Source: Buttiauxella agrestis ATCC 33320 (lineage in GTDB: Bacteria > Pseudomonadota > Gammaproteobacteria > Enterobacterales > Enterobacteriaceae). Taken from it: 64,000 nt of DNA. Position numbers and translations under genes: made by a program. Positions 35,108 through 45,240 of this stretch are shown piece after piece (within the stretch, counting starts at the first letter, position 1; each line of letters starts with the position of its first letter). The notes under the pieces are model-generated. The model was not told the origin of the DNA and made no database searches. It saw nothing but the letters and a program-made list of their open reading frames with translations. The stretch is taken from NCBI GenBank assembly GCA_024169445.1, contig JALKFA010000001.1, forward strand, positions 1 through 64,000. The letters are read 5' to 3'.

Positions 35108-35557
35108 TTAATCTAACAACGCAGCCCACTGCTCAACCCATGGGTTGGAGACAGCTTCTGGCTCAGGATGATCATTGGCATCAATGGCTAACACGGTGCC
35201 AATGCGTTTTGCGCCCTGCTCTTGTAGCAAGGTATCGAATTGTTTACCGCCACCACAAAAATGTTCGTAGTTGCTGTCACCTAACGCTATCAAACCGTAA
35301 CGCAATTCAGGCTGGTATCCGACTTCATCTTTAATTGCCTGAAACAGAGGGACGATGCTGTCTGGCAAATCGCCCTGACCGGTGGTTGAAGTGACAACCA
35401 GCACATATTGGTCGCGATATTTCTGCCAGTCTGCCAGCTCAGGATCTTCGAATACTGTGGCTTTATGACCTTTCTTTTTTAGAATCGCTTCGGCTTCTTC
35501 CGCCACCAACAGCGAGTTTCCGTACATTGTTCCGACAAAAATCCCCACTTCGGCCAT
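35108..35557 (-). CDS. yqcA: Flavodoxin-like protein YqcA
   Basis: YqcA is a small FMN-binding flavodoxin of the MioC-like group. The 149-residue length equals that of E. coli. The phosphate-binding loop [13 protein letters not shown] and the isoalloxazine-contact segments [12 protein letters not shown] and [16 protein letters not shown] are present. It ends the yqcC-truC-yqcA operon. Its electron-transfer partner is not evident from the sequence. Confidence 0.95.
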   Translation of the reverse strand: MAEVGIFVGTMYGNSLLVAEEAEAILKKKGHKATVFEDPELADWQKYRDQYVLVVTSTTGQGDLPDSIVPLFQAIKDEVGYQPELRYGLIALGDSNYEHFCGGGKQFDTLLQEQGAKRIGTVLAIDANDHPEPEAVSNPWVEQWAALLD

Positions 35558-35584
35558 CAGTTAACTCCTTGCGTTACGGCTGTA

Positions 35585-36355
35585 TTATTCATCCTGGCCG
35601 TTGCTCGCCACAAACTCAACCCTTTCTATATCACTGAGCAATCCGCGCCAGCCAAACTGTGACATCATCTGCATCCAGGTATCATCAAGATTTGCCCTTA
35701 AGCATAAAGGTTCACCGGTAATCGGGTGAGTCAACGAAAGCTGGCTTGCGTGCAACATTAAACGTTCACAGCCAAAATGCTCAGCAGCACCACGGTTCTG
35801 GCGCAAATCACCATGTTTAGAATCACCAATAATGGGATGGCGTAAATGCGATAAATGGCGGCGTAACTGGTGTTTTCGACCGGTTTTAGGTTCCAGTTCT
35901 ACCAGGCTGTAGCGTGCCGTTGGGTAGCGGCCAACCGGGACTTGCATTTCAACCGTTGCCAGACCGCGATAATGCGTAACTGCTGGTTGCGGGTCTTTAT
36001 TCTGTGTCGCTTTTTTATCGGCGATTTTGTCCAGCTCTTCAACCAGCGGGTAATCAAGCACCGCTTCATCTTCCAGCCAGCCACGAGAAACCGCATGGTA
36101 GCGTTTCTGGATTTGGTGATTTTCAAATTGCTGGGATAACAAATGCGCGACTTCACTGGAAAGCGCCATCAATAAGACGCCGGAAGTGGGCCTGTCGAGA
36201 CGGTGAACGGTAAAGACGTGCTTACCGATTTGGTCGCGCACGGTTTGCATCACAAACACGGTTTCATGCCTGTCCAACCAGCTTCGGTGGACTAACCAAC
36301 CCGAGGGTTTGTTCACCGCCACCAGCCATTCATCCTGATAAATAATTTCCAGCAT
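35585..36355 (-). CDS. truC: tRNA pseudouridine(65) synthase TruC
   Basis: TruC makes pseudouridine 65 in tRNA(Ile1) and tRNA(Asp). The 256-residue protein belongs to the RluA family, with catalytic D54 in the HRLDRPTSG motif and the later segments RKHQLRRHL and LMLHA. Its start overlaps the yqcC stop (TGATG). Confidence 0.96.
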   Translation of the reverse strand: MLEIIYQDEWLVAVNKPSGWLVHRSWLDRHETVFVMQTVRDQIGKHVFTVHRLDRPTSGVLLMALSSEVAHLLSQQFENHQIQKRYHAVSRGWLEDEAVLDYPLVEELDKIADKKATQNKDPQPAVTHYRGLATVEMQVPVGRYPTARYSLVELEPKTGRKHQLRRHLSHLRHPIIGDSKHGDLRQNRGAAEHFGCERLMLHASQLSLTHPITGEPLCLRANLDDTWMQMMSQFGWRGLLSDIERVEFVASNGQDE

Positions 36356-36684
36356 CAGGATTTGTCGCTCGCAAACAGCGCATCGAGTTCTTGCAGGGCT
36401 TTTAATAGCGGCTCACGGCCAGCGTGTGCCGCATCGAGCGCCATTTCGTAATAGGGTGCTACGGCGAAATCAGCGGGCAAAGGGTGTTGCGCCTCAATCA
36501 GGGCGTGCATACGCGGGATCAAAACCCATTGCAGCCATTCGGTCGGTTGCAGAGTATCCAGGCAAAATGGTTGCGTGCTTTCAAAGGATTCGGCACTCGG
36601 GGCGCAGCCCTGCCAAAGTTGATGGTCACGCAAAACCTGTTCGATGATCTGTAGATGCTGGCGAACCAGCGCGTGGCGTTCCAT
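36355..36684 (-). CDS. yqcC: DUF446 family protein YqcC
   Basis: YqcC is a small cytoplasmic protein of unknown function with a conserved place before truC. The 109-residue start MERHALVRQHL was chosen because GAGG lies about seven bases ahead; the ATG five codons upstream has no ribosome binding site. The family core FCLDTLQPTEWLQWVLIPRMHALI is present. Its stop overlaps the truC start. Confidence 0.92.
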   Translation of the reverse strand: MERHALVRQHLQIIEQVLRDHQLWQGCAPSAESFESTQPFCLDTLQPTEWLQWVLIPRMHALIEAQHPLPADFAVAPYYEMALDAAHAGREPLLKALQELDALFASDKS

Positions 36685-36770
36685 GAAAACCTCAGGCATC
36701 AGTTAAAAAGAAGCCGGCAAGCATACCACTTCTTACTTTCATGATTTCTTAGTGCGGGTGAAAAAAGCAT

Positions 36771-37144
36771 AAAAAAAGGGAGCACTGTATAAACAGTGCT
36801 CCCGGTTCGTTTCGCAGCTAATCCGGCTACTTTTGTTGCTCCCTGCTCGTCCGTGACAACTATGTCCTGTGGTCTCCTGACCTACAATCCATCGTACTCG
36901 CGTCCTGCTACCATCATCCTGAGGTGTTCCGGCATCGTCCTGATGCAATATCCTTTAGTCTTCCAGACCCACCGAACGTCCTGGCTCGGCTCTCATTCTC
37001 CATCCTGGAGGTGTCCCTTACTCTTCCTGAGTGCTCCTTGCTTCATCATGAAGCCTTCCGTGCAACACCATCCTGGTGTGTTCCCCTTCTTCAATGAAGT
37101 GACATCATCCTGACATCTCCTTCATTTCCCGACATCCTGTCGAC
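36771..37144 (-). ncRNA. csrB: CsrB regulatory RNA
   Basis: CsrB sequesters the translational regulator CsrA through many GGA-loop hairpins. The 374-nt RNA lies between yqcC and syd as in E. coli (369 nt). It begins GTCGACAGGATG and holds repeated AGGATG and AGGAGA-type motifs in hairpin loops. It ends in GAAACGAACCGGGAGCACTG with a terminator stem (GGGAGCACTGT/ACAGTGCTCCC) and a T-run at 36771-36777. The 5' end was placed by similarity to E. coli CsrB. Activation by BarA/UvrY is expected. Confidence 0.95.
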
Positions 37145-37293
37145 GGACATAGAATCCTCTATTTCGTTCAATCTCGCAAGGCACTCACAACCAATGCTTA
37201 CGTTTCCTTTCATTCAAAAGCGACAAGAAATCAACACAACTAATTAATAAATAACAACTATTACATTAATTATTAATAAAACTCCGAATGAAA

Positions 37294-37334
37294 AGTTAGA
37301 GATCTCTTACAGCTTGTGTAAGAGATCTCTCACA
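37294..37334. promoter_or_regulatory. Two UvrY-type palindromes upstream of csrB
   Basis: The 18-bp site TGTAAGAGATCTCTCACA lies at 37317-37334. A second, AGTTAGAGATCTCTTACA, lies at 37294-37311. Their centres are 23 bp apart and about 158 and 181 bases upstream of the csrB start. This matches the palindrome reported for UvrY upstream of E. coli csrB. Confidence 0.75.
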
Positions 37335-37354
37335 AACTCAGCAGCGATCAACGC

Positions 37355-37906
37355 TTAAATGACCTGCGGTTGAAGCTCCTGAAGGAACAAACTCAATGAC
37401 GGTGCGAGTGTTGTCCGCTGTTTAGTGCCGATTTTTTCCAGCACGACTTCTCCCGTGAGATTGCAAAGTGAAACCACTTCCATTTCGTCAGGCGTGGTAG
37501 CAAGGAACAGAGTCGGAGAGAGCTTCAGGCGCTTTTGTGTCACCAGATGGCCAATCAGATTTTCCTGAACGCGCTGAAAATCCTCTTCGCTCCAGGCCTG
37601 CAAAAGCGTTAATGCCTGATGACCAGACAAAGCGGGCATGTCGCCAGCATACTGAGTGGTATAAAACTGATGCGCACCAGCTTGCAGAGCAATATCCATC
37701 GCCCGTTCGACTGCGCTGAGATCGTTTGCAGGAGTAAAAGGCTGTGGTTGCCAGCGCACATCATTACCGGTTGTCGTCACGATACATGGTGAAGGTACAC
37801 CATAGAGTTCTTCACTCGCGGGCCATCCCCCAGCCTGTTCACGCCATGCGTGACAAAAGCGATTCGTAAAATCTTCCAGCGCCTGACGTACGTCGTTATC
37901 CACCAA
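37355..37906 (-). CDS. syd: SecY-interacting protein Syd
   Basis: Syd is a peripheral inner-membrane protein that binds SecY and may test translocon assembly. The 183-residue protein is close to the E. coli 181. The conserved segments [26 protein letters not shown] and [19 protein letters not shown] are present. It is divergent from queF with 64 bases between them, and the csrB control region follows its stop. Confidence 0.96.
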   Translation of the reverse strand: MVDNDVRQALEDFTNRFCHAWREQAGGWPASEELYGVPSPCIVTTTGNDVRWQPQPFTPANDLSAVERAMDIALQAGAHQFYTTQYAGDMPALSGHQALTLLQAWSEEDFQRVQENLIGHLVTQKRLKLSPTLFLATTPDEMEVVSLCNLTGEVVLEKIGTKQRTTLAPSLSLFLQELQPQVI

Positions 37907-37970
37907 TTTCTCACTCTCTCAAGGTGCGGTACAATAAAGACCAATTGTACCTGCATTCTATCGGTGACAC

Positions 37971-38813
37971 ATGTCTTATGAAAAACACCAGGCGCTGAGC
38001 GGCCTGACGCTAGGTAAGCCAACCGCTTACCAGGATCAATACCAACCGTCGTTATTACAAGCCGTACCACGTAGCCTGAATCGTGATCCACTCGGCCTAC
38101 AGGCGGATAACCTACCGTTTAGTGGCGGCGATATCTGGACGCTATACGAACTGTCCTGGCTAAACAGCAACGGTTTGCCGCAGGTCGCCGTTGGGCATGT
38201 ACAGCTTGATGCCAACAGCGTAAACCTGGTCGAGTCCAAAAGCTTCAAACTCTATTTGAACAGCTTTAACCAGACGCAATTTGCCGATTGGGAAGCTGTC
38301 GAAGAAGCCTTAAGACGCGATTTAAGTGCCTGTGCACAAGGCGACGTCAGCGTGGTGCTATTCCGCCTGCATGAGCTTGAAGGCCAGGAGATCGCCGCGT
38401 TCACTGGCGAGTGTATCGATGAGCAAAATATCACGATTGAGAATTACGAATTTAACGCCGATTACCTGAGCGGTGCGGCGGGCGATGAGATTGTCGAAGA
38501 AACGCTGGTCAGTCATCTGCTGAAATCCAACTGCCTGATTACCCATCAGCCGGATTGGGGCTCTGTTCAAATTCGCTACCGTGGCCCACGTATCGACCGC
38601 GAAAAGCTGCTGCGTTATCTCATTTCGTTCCGCCAGCATAACGAATTCCACGAGCAGTGCGTTGAGCGCATATTCAACGACATCCAGCATTTCTGCGCGC
38701 CGCAAAGCCTGAGCGTGTATGCACGTTACACTCGTCGCGGCGGTCTGGACATCAACCCGTGGCGTACAAATACCGATTTCCATCCGGCATTTGGCCGTCT
38801 GGTTCGTCAATAA
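37971..38813 (+). CDS. queF: NADPH-dependent 7-cyano-7-deazaguanine reductase
   Basis: QueF reduces the nitrile preQ0 to the amine preQ1 in queuosine synthesis. The 280-residue protein is the long two-domain type. The catalytic pair is C188 and D195 in [18 protein letters not shown]. QueD and QueE, earlier in the pathway, are encoded at 12.7-13.9 kb. Confidence 0.97.
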   Translation: MSYEKHQALSGLTLGKPTAYQDQYQPSLLQAVPRSLNRDPLGLQADNLPFSGGDIWTLYELSWLNSNGLPQVAVGHVQLDANSVNLVESKSFKLYLNSFNQTQFADWEAVEEALRRDLSACAQGDVSVVLFRLHELEGQEIAAFTGECIDEQNITIENYEFNADYLSGAAGDEIVEETLVSHLLKSNCLITHQPDWGSVQIRYRGPRIDREKLLRYLISFRQHNEFHEQCVERIFNDIQHFCAPQSLSVYARYTRRGGLDINPWRTNTDFHPAFGRLVRQ

Positions 38814-38928
38814 GTGCGAAACACCTCGCAGCCTGCGGAGGGAATGTTGTTTTCAGGTTGTTAAATTCAACGCGCCAGGGCTATTGTAATCATTGGGAGC
38901 AGCACTTTACGCTTCGTAAGGAGTTAAC

Positions 38929-40293
38929 TTGATTACACATATTAGCCCGCTAGGCTCAATGGATATGTTGTCGCAACTGGAAGTCGATATGCTTAAACGC
39001 ACGGCCAGTAGCGACCTTTATCAACTGTTTCGCAATTGTTCACTTGCCGTACTTAACTCAGGAAGCCAGACGGATAGCAGTAAAGAGCTGTTGTCGCGTT
39101 ACGAAAACTTCGATATCAACATTTTGCGCCGTGAGCGTGGTGTCAAACTCGAACTCATAAATCCGCCTGATGACGCTTTTGTCGATGGGCGAATCATCCG
39201 GGCTTTGCAAGCTAACCTGTTTGCCGTGTTGCGCGATATTTTGTTCGTCAACGGCCAGCTTTCTAGCGCTGGTCGCTTCCAGAATCTCGACCTGGAAGAC
39301 CCTGCCAATATCACCAATATGGTGTTCTCGATTTTACGCAATGCCCGCGCACTACATGTTGGCGAAGCGCCAAACCTTGTCGTTTGCTGGGGCGGCCACT
39401 CCATTAACGAAAACGAATATCTCTATGCGCGTCGCGTCGGTACTCAATTAGGCCTGCGTGAGCTCAACATCTGTACCGGTTGTGGCCCAGGTGCGATGGA
39501 AGCGCCCATGAAAGGTGCAGCGGTGGGTCATGCGCAGCAACGTTACAGAGAAAGCCGTTTTATCGGTATGACGGAACCGTCAATTATTGCTGCTGAGCCA
39601 CCAAACCCGCTGGTGAACGAGCTGATCATCATGCCGGATATCGAAAAACGCCTTGAAGCGTTTGTTCGTATCGCGCATGGCATCATCATCTTCCCGGGCG
39701 GCGTGGGTACTGCAGAAGAGCTGCTTTATCTGCTCGGTATTTTGATGAACCCGCACAATCACGATCAAGTGCTGCCATTAATTTTAACCGGACCAAAAGA
39801 GAGTGCTGATTACTTCCGCGTACTGGACGAATTTATCGTCAATACCGTGGGTGAGCAGGCGCGTCGTCATTATCAAATCATTATCGACGACCCGGCTGAA
39901 GTGGCACGTCAGATGAAAAAAGCGATGCCAAGAGTGAAAGAGAATCGCCGTGAAACTGGCGATGCTTACAGCTTTAACTGGTCGATTCGTATTGTGCCAG
40001 ATCTACAACTCCCGTTTGAGCCAACCCATGAAAACATGGCTAACCTCAAGTTGTACCCGGATCAACCGGCAGAACAACTGGCCGCCTCTTTGCGCCGGGC
40101 GTTTTCTGGCATTGTTGCGGGTAACGTTAAAGAAGGTGGGATCCGCGCAATTGAACAGTACGGGCCGTATAAAATCCACGGCGACGTACAAATGATGAAG
40201 CGCATGGACGATCTGCTGAAAGGCTTTGTTGCCCAGCACCGCATGAAATTACCAGGCAGTGCCTACATTCCTTGCTACGAAATCTGTACCTGA
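38929..40293 (+). CDS. ppnN: Pyrimidine/purine nucleotide 5'-monophosphate nucleosidase PpnN
   Basis: PpnN cleaves nucleoside monophosphates to base and ribose 5-phosphate and is stimulated by (p)ppGpp in E. coli. The 454-residue protein has the LOG-family motif PGGVGTAEE in its central domain, flanked by the N- and C-terminal regulatory domains of this family. Translation starts at TTG (38929) with AAGGAG five bases ahead, the same unusual start as in E. coli. Confidence 0.97.
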   Translation: MITHISPLGSMDMLSQLEVDMLKRTASSDLYQLFRNCSLAVLNSGSQTDSSKELLSRYENFDINILRRERGVKLELINPPDDAFVDGRIIRALQANLFAVLRDILFVNGQLSSAGRFQNLDLEDPANITNMVFSILRNARALHVGEAPNLVVCWGGHSINENEYLYARRVGTQLGLRELNICTGCGPGAMEAPMKGAAVGHAQQRYRESRFIGMTEPSIIAAEPPNPLVNELIIMPDIEKRLEAFVRIAHGIIIFPGGVGTAEELLYLLGILMNPHNHDQVLPLILTGPKESADYFRVLDEFIVNTVGEQARRHYQIIIDDPAEVARQMKKAMPRVKENRRETGDAYSFNWSIRIVPDLQLPFEPTHENMANLKLYPDQPAEQLAASLRRAFSGIVAGNVKEGGIRAIEQYGPYKIHGDVQMMKRMDDLLKGFVAQHRMKLPGSAYIPCYEICT

Positions 40294-40299
40294 ATCCCC

Positions 40300-40328
40300 A
40301 GGGCGGAGCAACTCCGCCCTTTTTTTTT
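40300..40328 (+). terminator. ppnN terminator
   Basis: A 9-bp GC-rich stem (AGGGCGGAG/CTCCGCCCT) with loop CAA is followed by nine T residues. Confidence 0.95.
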
Positions 40329-40779
40329 CCTGAATTTCTCCCACTTTTTCTGACAAATTACCGTCAATTCCTCCAACCATAGTGTTACCGGTATCAGCAT
40401 ATTCATCTACACAAAAGGTGATGATTTTGTGCGCACTCGTTCCAGAAACCGTGTTTATACAGACAATTACGCTACACGATAAAAATGAAACGACGGTTTA
40501 TTATCTAAAATAAAACACTTTTAAGGGTATAAATATCAATCAAAATCTCAAACGCAGACATAAAAACTGCAAAAAACCACACAAATAGTGGATTCTTACA
40601 ATTGCGATCTTGATCACTGATGAATTGACGTCATGAATGTATCTTTCCGCCCTCTGATTATCACTGGCAAAAATTACTATAAAAGCGCCGTGAAACAGCA
40701 TTTAGTTTCAGTGGTCAATGGCAATACATCGCGGTTGACTCAGATTTCGAATCAATATGTTCCTTTGGAGAAGTAGTAG
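40329..40779 (+). promoter_or_regulatory. sdaC upstream region with a CRP candidate site
   Basis: This AT-rich 450-bp stretch carries no gene. A CRP-like site TGCGA-N6-TCACT lies at 40603-40618. A possible -10 (TATAAA) lies at 40678-40683, which would put the site near -80. TTTGGAG at 40763-40769 precedes the ATG. Known CRP control of E. coli sdaC fits this picture. Confidence 0.55.
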
Positions 40780-42078
40780 ATGGAAACCACTCAAACCGGC
40801 AGTATTGCCGCAGCCGAGAGCAAAAGCTCATGGCGCAAGTCCGATACCATGTGGATGCTGGGCCTGTATGGCACAGCGATTGGCGCAGGCGTATTATTCC
40901 TGCCAATTAACGCCGGCGTTGGCGGCCTGATTCCGCTGTTCATCATGGCGATTCTGGCATTCCCGATGACCTTCTTCGCCCACCGCGGGCTGACTCGCTT
41001 CGTGCTGTCAGGCAAAAACCCTGGTGAAGACATTACTGAAGTTGTTGAAGAACACTTCGGTGTGGGGGCAGGTAAAGTCATCACTCTGCTTTATTTCTTT
41101 GCTATCTACCCGATTCTGCTGGTCTACAGCGTAGCAATCACCAATACCGTCGATAGCTTCATCACTCACCAGTTGGGTATGGTTTCACCGCCACGTGCGC
41201 TGTTATCTCTGCTGCTAATCGTTGGCCTGATGACCATCGTTCGTTTCGGCGAGCAGATGATTGTTAAAGCGATGAGCATTCTGGTGTTCCCGTTTGTTGC
41301 CGCACTGATGGTTCTGGCGTTGTATCTGATTCCTAACTGGAGCAGTGCCGCATTTGAAACTATGTCTTTCAGCGCCTCACCGGCAACAGGCAGCGGCCTG
41401 TGGATGACTTTGTGGCTGGCAATCCCAGTGATGGTGTTCTCCTTCAACCACTCACCTATCATTTCTGCTTTTGCGGTAGCAAAACGTAATGAATACGGCG
41501 AAGACGCTGAGAAGAAATGTTCTCGCATCCTGTCATACGCACACATCATGATGGTGATTACCGTGATGTTCTTCGTATTCAGCTGCGTACTGAGCCTGTC
41601 TCCAGCAAACCTGGCTGAAGCAAAAGCACAGAACATCTCAATTCTGTCTTACCTGGCTAACCACTTTAACGCGCCAGTTATTGCCTGGATGGCACCGATT
41701 ATCGCGATTGTGGCCATTACCAAATCCTTCCTCGGCCACTACTTAGGTGCGCGTGAAGGCTTCAACGGGATGATTATCAAATCCCTGCGTGGTAAAGGTA
41801 AGAGCATTGAAGTGAGTAAACTGAACCGCATTACCGCGATCTTTATGCTGGTGACAACATGGATTGTTGCCACTCTGAACCCAAGCATTCTGGGTATGAT
41901 TGAAACCCTCGGCGGCCCAATCATCGCGATGATTCTGTTCCTGATGCCGATGTACGCGATTCAGAAAGTCCCAGCCATGCGCAAATACAGTGGTCATATC
42001 AGCAATGTATTTGTGGTAATTATGGGTCTGGTCGCTATTTCTGCTATCTCTTACTCTTTATACTCTCTGTTCATCTAA
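40780..42078 (+). CDS. sdaC: L-serine/proton symporter SdaC
   Basis: SdaC is an inner-membrane serine uptake protein of the hydroxy/aromatic amino acid permease family. The 432-residue protein has about 11 membrane segments, starting [19 protein letters not shown], and a conserved [10 protein letters not shown] segment. It forms a unit with sdaB, though a terminator-like hairpin lies between them. Confidence 0.97.
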   Translation: METTQTGSIAAAESKSSWRKSDTMWMLGLYGTAIGAGVLFLPINAGVGGLIPLFIMAILAFPMTFFAHRGLTRFVLSGKNPGEDITEVVEEHFGVGAGKVITLLYFFAIYPILLVYSVAITNTVDSFITHQLGMVSPPRALLSLLLIVGLMTIVRFGEQMIVKAMSILVFPFVAALMVLALYLIPNWSSAAFETMSFSASPATGSGLWMTLWLAIPVMVFSFNHSPIISAFAVAKRNEYGEDAEKKCSRILSYAHIMMVITVMFFVFSCVLSLSPANLAEAKAQNISILSYLANHFNAPVIAWMAPIIAIVAITKSFLGHYLGAREGFNGMIIKSLRGKGKSIEVSKLNRITAIFMLVTTWIVATLNPSILGMIETLGGPIIAMILFLMPMYAIQKVPAMRKYSGHISNVFVVIMGLVAISAISYSLYSLFI

Positions 42079-42086
42079 CCGCTCTA

Positions 42087-42114
42087 AACCGCCTGCTCAT
42101 GCGGGCGGTTTTTT
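42087..42114 (+). terminator. Terminator or attenuator between sdaC and sdaB
   Basis: The stem CCGCCTGC/GCGGGCGG is followed by a run of T residues. Partial read-through would set the sdaB level. Confidence 0.8.
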
Positions 42115-42147
42115 CGCTTCTAAAGTTACTCAGGCAACGGACGCAAC

Positions 42148-43512
42148 ATGATTAGCGTATTCGATATTTTCAAAATCGGTATTGGCCCATCCAGTTCCCA
42201 TACCGTCGGCCCGATGAAAGCCGGTTTTCAATTTGCTGACGATTTGAAAACGCAAGGGATTTTGCACAACGTCACGCGTGTCGTCGTAGATGTCTACGGT
42301 TCACTTTCCCTCACCGGTAAAGGTCACCATACCGATATCGCCATTATTATGGGCCTGGCAGGTAATCTGCCGGACACTGTCGATATCGATGCTATCCCTG
42401 ATTTCATTCAGGATGTGAATACACACGGTCGTCTGCTGTTAGCCAACGGTCAGCATGAAGTGGAATTCCCGGTCGATAGCTGCATGAACTTCCACGAAGA
42501 CAACCTTTCACTGCATGAAAACGGGATGCGCATTACCGCGCTCGCAGGCGAAAGCGTTATCTACAGCCAAACGTATTACTCTATCGGCGGCGGTTTTATC
42601 GTTGATGAAGCGCATTTTGGCGTGGAAGACACTCAACAAGTTGCCGTCCCATATCCGTATAAAAGCGCGGTTGATTTACAGCGTCATTGCAAAGATACCG
42701 GGCTTTCGCTGTCTGGTTTGATGATGCTTAACGAACGTGCAATGCGCCCACAGGCTGAAATCGACGCGCACTTTGCCAATGTCTGGGATGTGATGCGCAG
42801 CGGTATTGAACGTGGTATCACCACCGAAGGCGTGCTACCGGGGAAGATGCGCGTACCTCGTCGTGCTGCGGCATTGCGCAGAATGTTGGTCAGCAGCGAT
42901 AAGAACAACTCCGATCCAATGGCAGTTGTCGACTGGATTAACATGTTTGCACTGGCGGTGAACGAAGAAAACGCCGCAGGTGGGCGTGTTGTCACCGCAC
43001 CGACTAACGGCGCTTGCGGTATCGTTCCTGCGGTTCTGGCCTATTACGACAAATTTATCCGTGAAGTGAACACTAACTCTTGTGCACGATACTTCCTTGC
43101 CGCAGGTGTAATTGGTTCGTTGTATAAGATGAATGCTTCGATTTCAGGAGCTGAAGTGGGCTGCCAGGGCGAAGTTGGCGTGGCCTGTTCAATGGCGGCG
43201 GCGGGTCTTGCTGAGTTACTGGGCGGTAGCCCTACTCAGGTTTGTATTGCGGCTGAAATTGGTATGGAACACAACCTCGGTCTGACTTGCGACCCGGTTG
43301 CCGGACAAGTTCAGGTACCATGCATCGAGCGTAATGCGATTGCTGCGGTGAAAGCAGTGAATGCGGCTCGTATGGCACTGCGCCGTACCAGTGAACCACG
43401 AGTCTGTCTCGATAAAGTCATTGAAACGATGTACGAAACTGGCAAGGACATGAACGCCAAATACCGTGAAACATCACGCGGTGGCCTGGCGATGAAAGTT
43501 TCCTGCGATTAG
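42148..43512 (+). CDS. sdaB: L-serine ammonia-lyase II
   Basis: SdaB deaminates L-serine to pyruvate and ammonia with an oxygen-sensitive [4Fe-4S] cluster. The 454-residue protein starts MISVFDIFKIGIGPSSSHTVGPM. The C-terminal cysteines sit in VACSMAAAG, LTCDPVAG and VPCIERNA. It pairs functionally with SdaC. A REP-like array interrupted by a mobile element follows its stop. Confidence 0.97.
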   Translation: MISVFDIFKIGIGPSSSHTVGPMKAGFQFADDLKTQGILHNVTRVVVDVYGSLSLTGKGHHTDIAIIMGLAGNLPDTVDIDAIPDFIQDVNTHGRLLLANGQHEVEFPVDSCMNFHEDNLSLHENGMRITALAGESVIYSQTYYSIGGGFIVDEAHFGVEDTQQVAVPYPYKSAVDLQRHCKDTGLSLSGLMMLNERAMRPQAEIDAHFANVWDVMRSGIERGITTEGVLPGKMRVPRRAAALRRMLVSSDKNNSDPMAVVDWINMFALAVNEENAAGGRVVTAPTNGACGIVPAVLAYYDKFIREVNTNSCARYFLAAGVIGSLYKMNASISGAEVGCQGEVGVACSMAAAGLAELLGGSPTQVCIAAEIGMEHNLGLTCDPVAGQVQVPCIERNAIAAVKAVNAARMALRRTSEPRVCLDKVIETMYETGKDMNAKYRETSRGGLAMKVSCD

Positions 43513-43520
43513 GGATCATT

Positions 43521-43575
43521 GCCCTCACCCCGCCCCTCTCCCACGGGAGAGGGAGAAAACCGCACAATCCCCTCT
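43521..43575. repeat. REP-like unit downstream of sdaB, left part (family B)
   Basis: GCCCTCACCCCGCCCCTCTCCC with the arm GGGAGAGGGAG forms a hairpin. It is the left part of an array split by the 726-bp element at 43586-44311. Confidence 0.8.
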
Positions 43576-44321
43576 CCTTTAGGCTCTGTCTCTTATACAC
43601 AACTCGCCCTGGCAATTTTGTCAGGGTAAGATCTGCAAGCCTCGCTGATTTTCCGTTCACCCGTGCGTTCAGTTATCTCTTAATTCCCGAAAACGGTGAA
43701 CGTATCAAGGTGTTAACGCCAACACCTTGATAATCCAGGCGCCCGGCAAATCAATCGCCGCTAAAGCGGTAAACACCGTTTTTCACCCAACATTCGCGGT
43801 CGTTCGCGATTCGTTCCCGACGATCGCTCTCTCACGTGGTTCCCGACCACGTGACCCCGACTGAAGGGTAAAAAACGGCGCGATTGAAGCCGGGGACAAG
43901 GTCAAAACCGCTCTGGCTTTTGACTTTGACTTTGAATTTTGGGTCCGGCTTAAATCGCCTCCATTTTGACTCCAGGTGGCAGGGTCCAGCCGTCGGGAGC
44001 GGCTGGAGGGCGCGATCGTCCGACAAAAATGTCAGGAACATTTTTGAACAACGCTTGCGTTGGCCACGAAGTGGTTCGGCACAGGGATGTGCCGAATAAA
44101 CGAATCGCAACCGACCCTGACACGGAGGCAAAATGGAGGTATACCGCTTGCGGCGATTGATTTGCCGGGAGTCCGGGTTCTTAGGGTGACGACGGTGGTT
44201 ATCCTAAGACGTTCACCGGTTCCGTGGCGACATAAATACACTTTCGCCTGGTGAACGGAACCTTCTCCGGCTCGGCAGGAAGCAGCCCTCAAAGATGTGA
44301 CTAAGAGACAGCCTTTAGGAT
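43576..44321. mobile_element. 726-bp non-autonomous element with IS4/IS50-type ends and 10-bp target duplication
   Basis: The element (43586-44311) begins CTGTCTCTTATACACA and ends, read inward from the right, CTGTCTCTTAGTCACA. These resemble the ends of IS4-family IS50/Tn5 elements. It is flanked by CCTTTAGGCT (43576-43585) and CCTTTAGGAT (44312-44321), a 10-bp direct repeat with one mismatch. No transposase frame is present. The interior is packed with inverted repeats: a nested outer set (43742-43771 with 44142-44169; 43691-43703 with 44210-44222; TTCCGTTCACC near 43651 with its complement near 44250) and several perfect small hairpins. It looks like a MITE-type foldback element. Confidence 0.85.
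43704..44096. other. Cluster of perfect hairpins inside the mobile element
   Basis: Perfect stems occur at 43704-43714/43721-43731 (11 bp), 43833-43840/43846-43853 (8 bp), 43986-43992/44000-44006 (7 bp), 44025-44032/44038-44045 (8 bp) and 44075-44083/44088-44096 (9 bp). Loops are 4 to 7 bases. The regular series suggests a folded RNA or folded single-stranded DNA rather than protein coding. Confidence 0.7.
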
Positions 44322-44374
44322 AGGGAGAAATCCGGACAATCCCCTCTCCTTTGGGAGAGGGTTAGGGTGAGGGG
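44322..44374. repeat. REP-like unit upstream of the kduI stop, right part (family B)
   Basis: CCCCTCTCC and GGGAGAGGGTTAGGGTGAGGGG form the right part of the split array. CCGGACAATCCCCTCTCCTTT here nearly repeats the sequence left of the insertion. Confidence 0.8.
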
Positions 44375-44403
44375 AAACAAACAACTCCTCACCCAAAAAT
44401 CGA

Positions 44404-45240
44404 CTAGCGCAAATCGCCTACCTTCACGTGATCCATATCATCGAACACCTGATTCTCCCCCACCATACCCCAGATAAATGTGTACGCACGCGTACCCACA
44501 CCTGAGTGAATTGACCAGCTCGGGGAAATCACAGCTTGCTCATTCTGCATCACGATGTGACGAGTTTCTTGCGGCTGGCCCATCATGTGGAAGACACAGC
44601 TATCTTGTTCCAGACCGAAGTAGAAATAAACTTCCATACGGCGCTCATGCGTGTGGCAAGGCATGGTGTTCCACAGGTTGCCTGGTTCCAGCTCAGTCAA
44701 ACCCATGCTCAACTGGCAGGTTTCCAGCACATCTGGAACGAAGTATTTGTTAATAGTACGACGGTTGCTGGTAACGCTGTCGCCCAAAGTCACCGGAGCA
44801 ACATCGGCTGGAGTCACACGCTTAGTTGGGTAAGCGGTATGAGCAGGAGCACAGTTGTAATAGAAACGTGCAGGGTTTGCCGGATCAATGCTGGCAAACA
44901 CCACTTCTTTAGCGCCTTTACCCACATATAAACCATCGCGGGTACCGATTTCATAGCAAGTCCCATCGACAGTAATGGTGCCCTGGCCGCCAATGTTGAT
45001 AACCCCCAGCTCGCGACGCTCAAGGAAGTAGCTTACGCCCAACTGCTTACCGACTTCACCGCCAACACTCACAGTGCGAGTGACAGGCATGACACCACCA
45101 ACAATGATGCGGTCGATGTGGCTGTAAGTCATGGTGTACTCATCAGCGGTAAAGATGGTTTCAATCAGAAACTCTTTACGTAAGCCCGCAGTATCCAGGG
45201 TTTTTGCATGATCACTATGAATGCTTTGACGAATGTCCAT
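44404..45240 (-). CDS. kduI: 5-keto-4-deoxyuronate isomerase
   Basis: KduI isomerises 4-deoxy-L-threo-5-hexosulose uronate to 3-deoxy-D-glycero-2,5-hexodiulosonate in pectin and hyaluronate breakdown. The 278-residue length equals that of E. coli. The zinc ligands in [13 protein letters not shown] (H196, H198, E203 by equal length) and the late histidine in SWSIHSG are present. kduD, its usual partner in E. coli, is not adjacent. It is divergent from kdgT. Confidence 0.96.
   Translation of the reverse strand: MDIRQSIHSDHAKTLDTAGLRKEFLIETIFTADEYTMTYSHIDRIIVGGVMPVTRTVSVGGEVGKQLGVSYFLERRELGVINIGGQGTITVDGTCYEIGTRDGLYVGKGAKEVVFASIDPANPARFYYNCAPAHTAYPTKRVTPADVAPVTLGDSVTSNRRTINKYFVPDVLETCQLSMGLTELEPGNLWNTMPCHTHERRMEVYFYFGLEQDSCVFHMMGQPQETRHIVMQNEQAVISPSWSIHSGVGTRAYTFIWGMVGENQVFDDMDHVKVGDLR

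Noticed and set aside
43832-44131. Short frames inside the mobile element (also 43884-44099 plus)
   Set aside because: They coincide with the inverted-repeat hairpins, have no Shine-Dalgarno sites and show no transposase or other motifs.
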